Origin: Gymnopus androsaceus JB14
Lineage: Eukaryota > Basidiomycota > Agaricomycetes > Agaricales > Omphalotaceae
DNA: 64,000 nucleotides
Assembly: GCA_009733575.1 (NCBI GenBank)
Contig: ML769520.1
Span: 1-64,000, forward strand
Direction: 5' to 3'
Position numbers and translations under genes: made by a program. The notes under the pieces were generated by a model. The model was not told the DNA's origin. It was given only the letters and a program-made list of their open reading frames with translations, and did not search any database. Each line of letters starts with the position of its first letter. Position 1 is the first letter of the stretch. Shown piece after piece: positions 10,887-20,423 of the stretch.

Positions 10887-11749
10887 CTATGATGCGTCTT
10901 GTACAACACCGACCTGCGCTGCCCGTAAAACCCTATCCTTGATCATATACCCTGACTTCTGGCAATCTAGCACCGTTCCAGGCTCCTTACCAGGAATAGG
11001 CACCTGATACAACGCTTCATGACGATTAGGGTCGAATTTGTCGCCTGTAGGGTCAAAAGGTTTGACATGATACTTGAAAAGCGTCTGTAAGAGCTGACGC
11101 TGTGTCATTTCGACACCGGTGTGAAGCTCCAGGAGGTAGGCCTGGGCGGATTTTGGGGGAGGGGAAGATGGGGACGCTGGATGATGCAGATTCCGAGGAA
11201 GATTCCGAGGAAGATAATGAGGATTCAGAACCCAGAGGTGTACCTTCTGGAACCAATGCAGAAGCCGGTACAGATTTTAGCGCCAACGCAAGAACGTCGA
11301 CTGTTTCGAGCAAGTCGGAGGCAAAGCGAGAAATGGCAAAATCACGCGTCTGTTCTTTTTCTCGTGCAGCATTACGCTGAAGGTTGAGAAAGTCTGCTTG
11401 GAGATAGCGAAGACGACCCTGTGAAGAAGTTATTTACTTTGTGAAACTAGACTCAAAGAAAGATACGGACCGTCAAGTCTACGACTTCAGCCTCTTTGGC
11501 CTTTAGCTTTCCAGCTTCTAGGGAGCAAGCTGAGTCCTCTTTCGGTGGCTCGTCTTTTGCTTTTGCCTCCTCGTCCTTCTTTTGTTCATCGGTCTGCTCA
11601 GACGACTTGGTTTCTGAATAACCTCGCCTCATATTGATAATGGCTGAACGAGAGGGGAGATTGGAGGCAGAAGGACGAGCCAGCGTCCTGGACGACAGTG
11701 AAGTCGAGCATGAACGAAATAACTGGCGGGCGTAGTATGCAGAGCTCAT
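10887..11749 (-). CDS. mge1: Mitochondrial GrpE nucleotide-exchange factor (Mge1)
   Basis: This is the exchange factor for mitochondrial Hsp70 in protein import and matrix folding. The ATG at 11749 opens an arginine/serine-rich targeting sequence (MSSAYYARQLFRSCSTS), followed by a lysine/glutamate-rich helix and the GrpE coiled coil LRYLQADFLNLQRNAAREKE and FASDLLETVDVLALALK. The beta-domain is clear: TGVEMTQRQLLQTLFKYHV, FDPNRHEALYQVPIPGKEPG and a family-typical end GYMIKDRVLRAAQVGV. Between them sits a serine/glutamate tract (about 11170-11260) unusual for GrpE. The frame must change in or near a G5/A/G4 run with T4 at 11151-11164, meaning either one surplus base there or an intron removing the tract. 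One regular intron lies near 11420-11465. Its motor partner Tim14 is encoded 19 kb away. Confidence 0.85.
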
Positions 11750-11791
11750 CGCAGAAGGCCGGAAGCTTGAGCGTCTAAATTTTCGTTTCTC

Positions 11792-11828
11792 GTGTGCCGT
11801 CTTAACCCGGCCTATTTCCGGCCCTCCA
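11792..11828 (+). repeat. 37-bp dispersed repeat, copy 1
   Basis: The segment begins GTGTGCCGTCTT and ends CGGCCCTCCA. It matches 32524-32560 at about 33 of 37 positions. It lies just upstream of the kinase-like pseudogene; the other copy lies upstream of the C1-THF synthase gene. Confidence 0.6.
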
Positions 11829-11928
11829 ATCAGTATCGAGCGTATCGAGCGTTTCTCGACAGTCTGTGGCAGGTCTGTGGGTATATGCTATTATGGTAAA
11901 CTGCTTGTTGACTCAGTGTTTCTGGTAG

Positions 11929-12450
11929 GTACTGCGCGACGATTGGTGCAAAATCTGGAATCTGTCAATGAAACAGGCCAAGTTGAATATGTGGATCCTG
12001 ATTGGGAGCAAGGAAACGTATACTATCGGTATCTGCATCCCCATGCTCAATTCGAGCCTGCTTCCGAGCCCAACCTCTTCGAGAGGGTTAAAGCGGTCCC
12101 GCGTGAATACTACGTTGCCGACATAGGCTCTGGGCTAACCTCTGCGACGGATTCGTCGGTATACTTCAAAAGAAAATCATATGGGAATATGATCACGACG
12201 ACCCGCCTGAACGTCCGATGTTGGTGGCAGAGGTGGTGCTTCACGAAGCTCGCGTCTGCAAGTTCTTGTTCGCCCATCCCCACCGAAACATTTGTCGTTG
12301 ATATATTCCTTCTGACGACGGCACCACTATCGAAGGTCTATGCTTTGAAAAGCTTTGAGGAAAATGGTCCCACTCTTTATGACGCAGTTCTCCTGGGCAA
12401 GACTCACCTGAAGTATCCCTTGAAAACTTGTTTCTTTTCTCCGGTGGGAC
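11929..12450 (+). pseudogene. Protein-kinase-like pseudogene, 5' part
   Basis: This is a degraded copy of the kinase-like gene at 28966-29831. Matching segments include ARRLVQNLESVNETGQVEY, WEQGNVYYRYL, SEPNLFERVKAVPREYYVAD and, later, GPTLYDAV. Around 12170-12190 the frame slips relative to the intact copy (the region that should read YDHDDPPERPRLV is read as ITTTRLNVRC), and the catalytic-loop and DFD segments are missing. The 3' end of the same gene is found downstream in opposite orientation at 12630-12745. The copy is clearly non-functional as a kinase. Confidence 0.75.
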
Positions 12451-12629
12451 TGATTTTAGAGTAGAAAGAATATGGGAGGATGTACAATGCTTGGTCTAGG
12501 ATTGTTTTCCTATCCCCAACGTGGACAAGATCGACCTGAAGATGAGCTAAGGTCATAGGCGAAGGCCTGAACAGAAAAAGAATGCTTATAGACTACCAAA
12601 GCCAATTCAGGGATTGATATCATAAGCCT

Positions 12630-12745
12630 GCACTCGTTTTCTTCTTGCTTCGATCCATTCCTGTATCTTCTCTAAACCATATAAATCGTTTTCTGGCTCC
12701 GATACGTCGCAAGGCTCCCTCTCCCACGAGAAAGTCTTGCCCAGT
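12630..12745 (-). pseudogene. Inverted 3' fragment of the kinase-like gene
   Basis: Read on the minus strand, this piece encodes TFSWEREPCDVSEPEND and YGLEKIQEWIEARRKR. That corresponds almost residue for residue to the last exon of the gene at 29592-29831. It is inverted relative to the 5' fragment at 11929-12450, so the copy was rearranged after or during duplication. Confidence 0.75.
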
Positions 12746-12848
12746 GCTTCCCAGTATAAAAATTTACAAGTCGTACCAGCTTCAATCGAGAAGTTCTAAT
12801 CCGAGAACTGGAAGCAAATACTTTAGCGAGAAGTATCATACAAAGTCA

Positions 12849-15597
12849 TCAGATAGTGTACAGAAAATCCGGCGATTTGTCTCCTAGAGCCCTAATTTCA
12901 TCTGGAGATGCTAGTTTCTCAGATCCTTCAGCCACCCGAGCCATAAATTGTGCTCTCCTCTTGTTAATCCGTTTGTAAATAGCCACAGTAATCGGGACGA
13001 ATATGAGTCCAATTCCCACAAACATTAACTCAATTCCATCTGAAAAAATCTATGTCAGCCAATAACGCCAACGAAAGGCTGATAAAAACGTACGGCCTAA
13101 AATAAAACGAGGCTTATCCTGAGCTCTGAATATATTGGACGCTATTGCTCCACTAAAGTTTCCAATACCGATGTGAAGAGCCATTCCAACTCCTCGTTTA
13201 TACTGGCCAGATAGATTGTTGCTGAGCCTTCATACCATAACATAAGCCAGAGAGTTGAGAGACCAATCTCTGTCTAGACGTACCATGCAACAACGCCAGG
13301 AAATCCGGCATAGCTTCCAGCGACAATCAAGAACGTCCCAAAGTATTTAGCACCAGACGACGCGTTCGAAATGTTGATTGAAAAGCCGATAAGACACATT
13401 ATAAGGGAAGCATAGATGAAGGGCGAGCGCAACATCAGTTTGTCGGAGAAGTAAGCGAATATACCTAGAAGCGTTACTGGATAAATTTTGGAGTTAGATT
13501 GGCCTATATTCAATTGTTTTAAAGGAAGAGTAGCGCACTTGCAAAGAAATACGGCGGAATGGTTAGCAATTGGCTAACGGGGTCTGAAAACTCGCCAAAG
13601 CTATATAATGATTGTATATCGGTATTCATGGGATGGGTAAGAAAAGGAAGTCGTTTACTCGCTAATGATAGTTCTGTATTTGCCTTTGAAATCAGATACT
13701 CAAGGACTAAGACAGGTGCGGAAACTCACGGTAGGAAGAGGGTAATGCCATATACTGTGGAAGAGATGAGGTCGAGCTCATGAAAGCGTCATTTCAGTTC
13801 CACTTACAGGGAACAATAAGTGACATGTAGATCGGGATATGAATCCAAATCTTGGCTGTGTGAGCAACTAGAAATAATCGGTTATCAGCTTCACCACTCC
13901 TACCTGCCAGTCCGTGAAAGCTTGGTAGATATGCTTGGCTTGAAAATGTTCTTCTTCTCCCACCGATGAATTATCATACTCTGGTATGTTATATGAAAAA
14001 GCTCGAATAAAGGTTAAGAGTCTTTGTAGTACTTACTCTTAGTCCAGACTACAAACGATCGTTCCTCTGGTGTGAGGAACTTGGCTGTTACAGGGAAGTC
14101 GACCAGAACTGCGTAAGGTAAAGATAAGTAATTGGCCACTGGGATTGTGCAGGAGATAGGCGAGCTCGAGCCCGAACCTCACCTAGAAAAGCGAATAACC
14201 CAACAGCTACTGTCGCAACTCCCTCGATGATCTAGAATAACTGTGTCAACTGTGGAAGAGTAAAGAGTAAAATTGCGCTCACAAAGATCCACGACCACCC
14301 GAGCAGTCCCTGAGTACCACTCATGAACGAGATTCCAAAAGCGAACAGACCTATACCCATACAAAGTATCGATCATTAGTATATGTAGCGAGACTATTTA
14401 GAAAAGCAACAGACCACTGAAGGCTCCAGCTAAGGTTGCCGCACCTTCAAAGAGAGCAATACGTGTCTGGAGAGCATTTCTTGGATACCATAAGGAAAGA
14501 CTGTTAAAGGATAGATATTCAATTCTTCATGAGTTTCTGAATGATACTTACTAGTATGTAACGCCCGGAAACAGACCAGCCTCGGCGACACCAAGGCAGA
14601 CGCGTACAGCGACAAGCTGTGGATATCTAGTGTTTGCATATTAGAGAGACCAGGTATGTAATTGCCCGCAAGCGTACGTTTTAACCAGTCCCATAAGAGT
14701 CCTTGAATTCCACATAACCTAGATAAGCCCAAATGATCGGCCATAGGAAAGACATACACTGACATGATTATACCCCAGAGGACCTATATTCGTCCAAGTC
14801 AATACCAGATATTCCAAAGACATGAAATACCACGAACAGTAATGGTGGGGAGCCATCTGCGAAACAGGAACCGATATTGATATTTTTAGGAAGATAGAAG
14901 GATGGAAACTATAGAGCACTTACACGGAAGGACGGAACTTCTTCAATACCAAACTAACGATAAAAGACCCATGATCAGTCCAAAGCAGAATTATCTCATA
15001 AAGATTGTTAACACACTTGGCGGGAAATTCAAAGATGCAGTAAGGCTTGTCAGACACGAGCTTCACTACTAACAATCGTGTGAGAGATAACGAGAACCTT
15101 ACAATGAAGTACATTGTCTGGAGAGTGGGCGATTATCAGCTACCTTTCGACGGGCTTGAAGAACCAGGGATGTACGCACCAGTGCAATGTTATACCTATT
15201 TCCAATAAGGTTAAGTTGAGTTTCTAGTCCTTCAAGTTTAGCATTTCCTGCGAAAGCACAAACATATCATTCTACTGATAACCGGACCATGCGTTGGAGA
15301 AGCAGTACCAATATTTCCTAAGAACATGTTGAGATCGTGTTGCGCATTCCAATACTCCAAGTAGAAATCAAGATACTCACCACGATCCATGAAAGACATG
15401 AGATACATCAAGCAGAGAATAGGCATTAGCCTAAGGTCAATCTTTCGCCACAATTTTCGTTCATCTTCTTTAGAAAGGGTGGGTGGAGGTGGTAGTTGAG
15501 ATTCACCGCCAAAGTCATATTTGTTGGCATGTTCCAAGTGGAGCTCGCGATCGGATGCATTCTCCTTACGAAGTGAGGGAGTAGGTGAGCCGTTCAT
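12849..15597 (-). CDS. MFS transporter, allantoate/nicotinate permease (Dal5/Tna1) type
   Basis: This is a proton-coupled uptake carrier of the anion:cation symporter branch of the major facilitator superfamily, expected in the plasma membrane. The ATG at 15597 starts a hydrophilic N-terminus, then LWRKIDLRLMPILCLMYLMS and FMDRG. Subsequent short exons keep canonical family order: GNIG/NAKLEGLETQLNL, YNIALTMYFI, FEIPAN…LVLKKFRPS, VAVRVCLGVAEAGLFPGVTY, WYPRNALQTRIALFEGAATL, AGAFSGLFAFGISFM, FLTPEERSFVVW, then a C-terminal half with KLMLRSPFIYASLIM, SGQYKRGVGMALHIG and a basic tail ending DKSPDFLYTI before TGA 12849-12851. More than ten introns of about 50-60 bp interrupt it, which hides it from simple ORF views. 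All exons I could read are open. The substrate (allantoate, nicotinate, pantothenate, biotin or another organic anion) cannot be told from sequence. Confidence 0.8.
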
Positions 15598-15904
15598 GGT
15601 CAAAAAGCAAAAATAATTCGACAGGTGCGCTTTATATTGTGCAGTTGATTTTTAAGCGAGAACAGAAAGGTCACGATGCCGTTTTGGGGCTTCAAGTTGA
15701 CTTGATGAATGTTTGCTCGAAGCCCATGACCTTGCTTCGTTGTACTAATTTTCAGCAGGCCCATGTCTATGTCTAAATTCGTTGGATGGCACTGAGTAAT
15801 CTTTCTTTGTGCAATAGGTTGGTTATAAGAGACGCATGTACATCAGTGTGTGGAAGCAGAACTTGCAGTTGACGCCTAACTTTTTGAAAAAGATCGAGCG
15901 CTCT

Positions 15905-16760
15905 TAGGCGCTCTTGTTGCCAAAAGCGATAAGATTCTTATCCGTCGCCCCAACCAAGCTTTTGTTGCCTCATTCTTGGTCTCATGCTCCAGGAAATGGG
16001 TCTATTAATCATATCTTCAGAGCATTATTTATTGCTGTTTTCAAAAAAGTTGTTGATTCTGGAGAAATCCATTGGCTACTTGGGATCAAGATCCAAAGAT
16101 CTCTCCATAATAGGACAATTCACTTATCCCAGCGGTCATACATTGATGCCATACTCTCTTGCTATGGATTCTCAGATATAAAACCACTCTCTATTCCCTT
16201 TGATCGCCACATCTACCTCACCCAAAATGGTCGAGGATATCGCTTTTATGCGCGACAAACCCTACAGAGAGGCCCTTGGTGCTCTCCAGTACTTATCCAT
16301 TGCTACAAGACCTGACATCATGTATGCAGTCTCTATCCTTGCTTGCTTTTCACAAAACCCCGGCATCACTCATTGGAATGGTGTATGCCGTGTTTATGCC
16401 TATCTCAAATACACCCAAGACTTTTGGCTCAGTACAAGCAGCCAGGAAACAGTCCAAGGCTACATGGATGCAGATGGTATGTCCCAAGAGGATCAACATG
16501 CTATTTCCGGGTACATTTTTATGTTGAATGGCAGAGCAGTATCTTGGTTGTCGAAATGACAGGATACCATTTCTTTATCCACCACGGAAGCTGAGTATAT
16601 TGCTTTGACCCATGTAGCAAAGGAAGCAAGCTGGCTTAGGAACCTTTTATCGGAAATCTTTGGTCCCATTACTCATGCAATCCCTATCATGTCAGACAAT
16701 CAGTCAGCCATCGCATTGGCGAAGGATGATTGTTTTCATGCCAGGACTGTTATATCCATG
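15905..16760 (+). mobile_element. Ty1/copia retrotransposon remnant (RT end and RNase H)
   Basis: The plus strand carries the C-terminal reverse transcriptase and RNase H part of a copia polyprotein: IHWLLGIKIQRSL, TIHLSQRSYIDAIL, YREALGALQYLSIATRPDI, VYAYLKYTQDFWL, SGYIFMLNGRAVSWLSK and, after a stop, STTEAEYIALTHVAKEA and MSDNQSAIALAKDD. Several frameshifts and an in-frame TGA (about 16558) break it. Gag, protease, integrase and the YVDD core are absent, and similarity ends near 16755. No LTR pair could be identified. It is a dead fragment marking the left edge of the repeat-rich AT island. Confidence 0.85.
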
Positions 16761-17007
16761 CAACCCCACTGACCCTCGATTGACGCTATCAACTAGCAAT
16801 TACCATCCCGCGATCAATCGACGAGCGATTGCTACTATCGAGTGTCGGATATTCTTCGGAAGCCTACAATTCATTTTATTGTTTTATCGTTGTATTACTT
16901 ATTGTTCTTTTACTAAATTAACTGTCGACTACTATTGTCTTTCTACTGAAGACTTTACCTACCTCAGCCTGATAGCTCTTCGAGTACATATTGTAACTAG
17001 GGTAGTA

Positions 17008-17072
17008 TTGATTGACCAGCTTGTTCCGGCTTGTTTTGGGTTGTTCAACCCAAACAAGCAGGTCAATTAACA
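17008..17072. repeat. Near-perfect hairpin
   Basis: Nested inverted repeats are GACCAGCTTGTT against AACAAGCAGGTC, and GGCTTGTTTTGGGTTG against CAACCCAAACAAGC, with almost no loop. The hairpin lies just left of the first small inverted-repeat element. Confidence 0.55.
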
Positions 17073-17084
17073 AGCTGCAATTTA

Positions 17085-17449
17085 CAGTGCTTTGCATAAA
17101 TGTTTACCACTTCATGATTTTTGAATGCTTGTTTATTGGTATTTCTTATAAGATCAGGCCTGCAGGGTCCAATACAGTTGAACTTGAGTTCAGGTCTTTC
17201 ATTTTTTCTAGTTGCCTCATTGTTCTTGCTTATCCTACCATATGTGCCCCAGGAATTATCACTCTTCTTGAATACACTGAATTCAAGCTCCAAAAAAGCC
17301 AGTGCAGGATGCTCTTGTGCAGATCAATGCTGGTGAGCAGCTGGCATCAGGCATAAGCACCCTGACTGTATAGAATCCCATCTCTAAGCAAATACCAATA
17401 AACAAGTGTTCAAAAATCATGAAGCGGTAAACATTTATGCAAAGCACTG
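17085..17449. mobile_element. Small TA-flanked inverted-repeat element (Tc1/mariner-type MITE), 365 bp
   Basis: Terminal inverted repeats of about 70 bp begin CAGTGCTTTGCATAAATG and end with the complement ATTTATGCAAAGCACTG; they differ at only a few positions. Both ends abut TA dinucleotides (17083-17084 and 17450-17451), the target duplication typical of Tc1/mariner transposons. The 220-bp middle has no transposase. This is a non-autonomous element; superfamily is inferred from the TA target site. Confidence 0.75.
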
Positions 17450-17518
17450 TATCTTGGGTTTCCCCACAACCCAGTCTCCATGCACCATATTTATAGTACA
17501 CAACTGTATAGTACTCTA

Positions 17519-17750
17519 CTCGTGGCCATGGAAAAAATGGTCTGGGTCACATTTGCATTTAAACTTGCAATTTTCAGTGCATTTTGGAAAGGAGATCACA
17601 CAAAATTTTGACTAGGTAAACATGTTTTATTGATGGTCATCAGCTTCCTCAGAAATTATGGGGCTTATAATGCAAGTATGAGAATGTAAAATGATCAAGT
17701 ACATGAGTGGGATCAAAAAAAGGCAGACCGTTTTTTTCCGTGGCCACCAG
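17519..17750. mobile_element. Second TA-flanked inverted-repeat element, 232 bp
   Basis: The left end CTCGTGGCCATGGAAAAAAT is mirrored by the right end whose complement starts CTGGTGGCCACGGAAAAAAA; about 27 bp match with few differences. TA lies at both borders (17517-17518 and 17751-17752). There is no coding capacity. Its termini differ from those of the 365-bp element 70 bp to the left, so it is a separate family. Confidence 0.65.
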
Positions 17751-17752
17751 TA

Positions 17753-19399
17753 TATAATATGTACAGTGGGCGACTTGTGGGCAGCCCGGCAAGCCGGTCA
17801 ATCAAAACTGCCCTTTTCACGATGCTACCCACCGATATAAGGGACCGATATAAGGGCATACGCCGAAAGTTTGCAGAGTTTCAAAACTCATATACTAATA
17901 TATTAATATGACTGGGGGGGATGGCCGCAAGCGGCGAAGGGCCGAACCTTTTGGGATCAGAGAGCATCGATTTCTTCGATTCGATGGATTGAGTATAAGT
18001 GACATATAATAATTTAATAAACTAGTACTTATGCTGAAAATGATGACAATGCTGCAAGTTCGCTTCCAAAACTTGAGCATTCAAAACCAAATACTTATGG
18101 AAGCATTGTTTCCAGCATCATGAGCCTCCTCAACAATATTGACCTTTTTAGCCCATGATAAAATGTCAAGCTCTCTGGTGTCATAATCAAGCATTGGATC
18201 AACAGCAGGCAGAGGAATGGGTACATGCTCAGATTTGTCAAAAGTCTTTTGCCTCTTGTGCAGGACATGTTTAGACTTCTGTGAAGAGCAGCATCAGCAG
18301 CATTTTCACAATGAACAAGGCAACTGGAGGTAAGTACATGAGTGAAGGGAAAACAAACATAGGTTAGTGGCGAACTTGCACAACCATTGCAGATAAGATT
18401 GTGATATACCATTTATAGAAGGGCAGTACCAGCAGAAAAAGGAAATCGTTCGTCCCAATATGGATCCCGTGGGAAAAGTCTGGAAATAACACGCACTTGA
18501 CATTCTTGTAAGGAGCCAAACCTAAAGGTTCGGCAATAATAGTACAATCCTATACTTAAAATGAAGACGGGGCGCTTGATTTCAAAGTCCGCTATTTAGC
18601 TAATCATTGGTCAGCTATTTAAGCGCCACAGCAAGCAGAGCGCGTGGCATCAATGCTTCAGTATTCCCACCTAGGTGCCGCAGGCATAAGCTCCGCGGCA
18701 GCGTGGGGGTCTGGGGGGAACGCCGGCGCCGCAATCTGACCTTCAAATCTATACTGTAGTTTCATGAAAATGGTGCTGTCCTGAGCACTGGATTAAAGTC
18801 TCTACTTCAGACACCCACTTACTATGATTCTGGCAGACAGTTCAGAGCAGTTTGTGTGAAATTTTTGGTTGGAACTACTTAATTTAAGGCAAATAAAGGA
18901 GAAATGTAGTTAGTCTGACATGAGATAAAACACTTAAGTAATCTATGCAAGTAAAGGTTAATCCTTCAAGAGCCCAATGCAGAGTGACAAGACATACATG
19001 TATTGTGGAGTGAGTGAGACAACTTTAAGCAGGTCAGCAGAAGTGAGTATAAGGGAGAAACCCTTACAGTACAAGTTTCTGTCCAGCATGGTTTTTAAAT
19101 TTCATTTATCCTATTCATTGTTAGATTTGATTTTTTTGCCAAGTGCTGTTGCTTGCCATGGCCTTTGATTGGAAATATTAATTTACCATATATAAGCCTG
19201 TTTGTAGTACATACATTGATCCCCCCCCATCTGTTTGGCTCCCGGCTCCCACTACAAGGCTCAAATGAAATATACTGTTTGATGCTGCCTTCTCTCAAGT
19301 GATGTTGAACCCGTGTATCCCAACATTTATTCTTCATAAATTTTTGAATCAATGCCTCTGTATTTGCATGTTATATTTTGTCCTCATACTATCAATGTA
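17753..19399. other. AT-rich noncoding stretch with GC-rich patches
   Basis: I see no gene. Two short GC-rich patches interrupt AT-rich DNA: around 17918-17950 (a GGGGGG run followed by GGCCGCAAGCGGCGAAGG) and 18670-18740 (GCCGCAGGC, CCGCGGCAGCG). A direct repeat CCGATATAAGGG occurs twice near 17835-17860. An ORF at 18095-18412 minus has no recognisable features. Confidence 0.45.
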
Positions 19400-19850
19400 C
19401 CAGTAATGCACTCAAAAATGCCCATAAGATGAAGGATGCATCCAAAAATGCGTCACAAATTGACATGCAATGCACTCTGATTTTGGCAGTCTCTGGCAAT
19501 TCCTGACACCTGTAAGTGCATTTCCAATGCTCTTTGCTGGCTCTTGAATGTTCAACTTCATTTCCAACCTCCAGGATATAGTCATCCTTCTCAAATATAC
19601 TTATATATGACATGTCCCAAGCCACATGCCCTAAGAAAATTTATTGCATTGTACCAAGACTGATGAATCCAAATGAACCTGGAAAAGCATACTTCACAGA
19701 AATCCTGAATATTCCAGTTTCAGTGCATTGCAAAAGGAAATTGATAGAATGCTAGAAAACATGCATGAAAGTGTACAGTAAAAGTTCAAAGAGGAACAAA
19801 TGAGAATTGCACTCTCTACAAACTTTTCTTTGCCAAAAGTGCATTACTGG
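19400..19850. mobile_element. Candidate inverted-repeat element, 451 bp
   Basis: The 13-bp perfect inverted termini are CCAGTAATGCACT at 19400-19412 and AGTGCATTACTGG at 19838-19850. The interior is AT-rich without coding capacity. Flanks (…ATCAATGTA left, TGCATCAATG right) share ATCAATG but give no clean TA duplication, so the mobile-element call is tentative. Confidence 0.4.
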
Positions 19851-20283
19851 TGCATCAATGGTATGCTCATTTGGAGCTAACTGAGAAAATCTAAATATTA
19901 TTAAAATAATACCCTGAGGACCTCCGCCCGTGCCGTAGGCAGCAAGCTTGTGTCACCATATGCCAGGCCGGTTAACTATTTTAGCATGTCATGTCATTTA
20001 TATGCCGAATTCAATTACGAGTCACGTCATTTTGTGCCGCGTCATGCCTTAGAAACACTGCATGTGACCAAGGCTGCGGGAATTTCGCCAGTCGTCAAAT
20101 GGGAACATGACAGTTGTCAAATGTCAAAGCGGTCAGAGTCCTTATTCAAATGGCCTAACAACCATACAAAAAAAGTGATAAAGAGCGATCACTTTAGGAC
20201 CTATGGGTACTTATTGAAAGCGAACTCACTGTCAGTGTCACTGATCGATGATCGATGAACATTTGAAGGTTGAAATTTAGAGG

Positions 20284-20291
20284 TATATAAA
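20284..20291 (+). promoter_or_regulatory. Candidate TATA box of the NACHT-WD40 gene
   Basis: TATATAAA lies 133 bp before the ATG at 20424 in otherwise mixed sequence. A short perfect hairpin (GTAAGTATT…AATACTTAC, about 20339-20362) sits between it and the ATG. Confidence 0.4.
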
Positions 20292-20423
20292 CAGCTACAA
20301 GACAGCCTTCTTGTTGCCCACATCATACTACCGATCGGTAAGTATTTGCTGAATACTTACTGTCTCTTGACATTTAATGCACCCTTTGGTTGAGCTAGAC
20401 GCTGTATTGATAACAACAAAATC

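Noticed and set aside
6782..15597. Possible psilocybin-like biosynthetic cluster around the PsiD-like gene and MFS transporter
   Set aside because: No kinase of the PsiK type, methyltransferase or P450 is nearby; the genes between are an EEP enzyme and GrpE.
17753..19399. Short ORFs (for example 18095-18412 minus) as genes in the AT island
   Set aside because: Composition and codon pattern are as expected for noncoding AT-rich DNA, with no motif or splice support.
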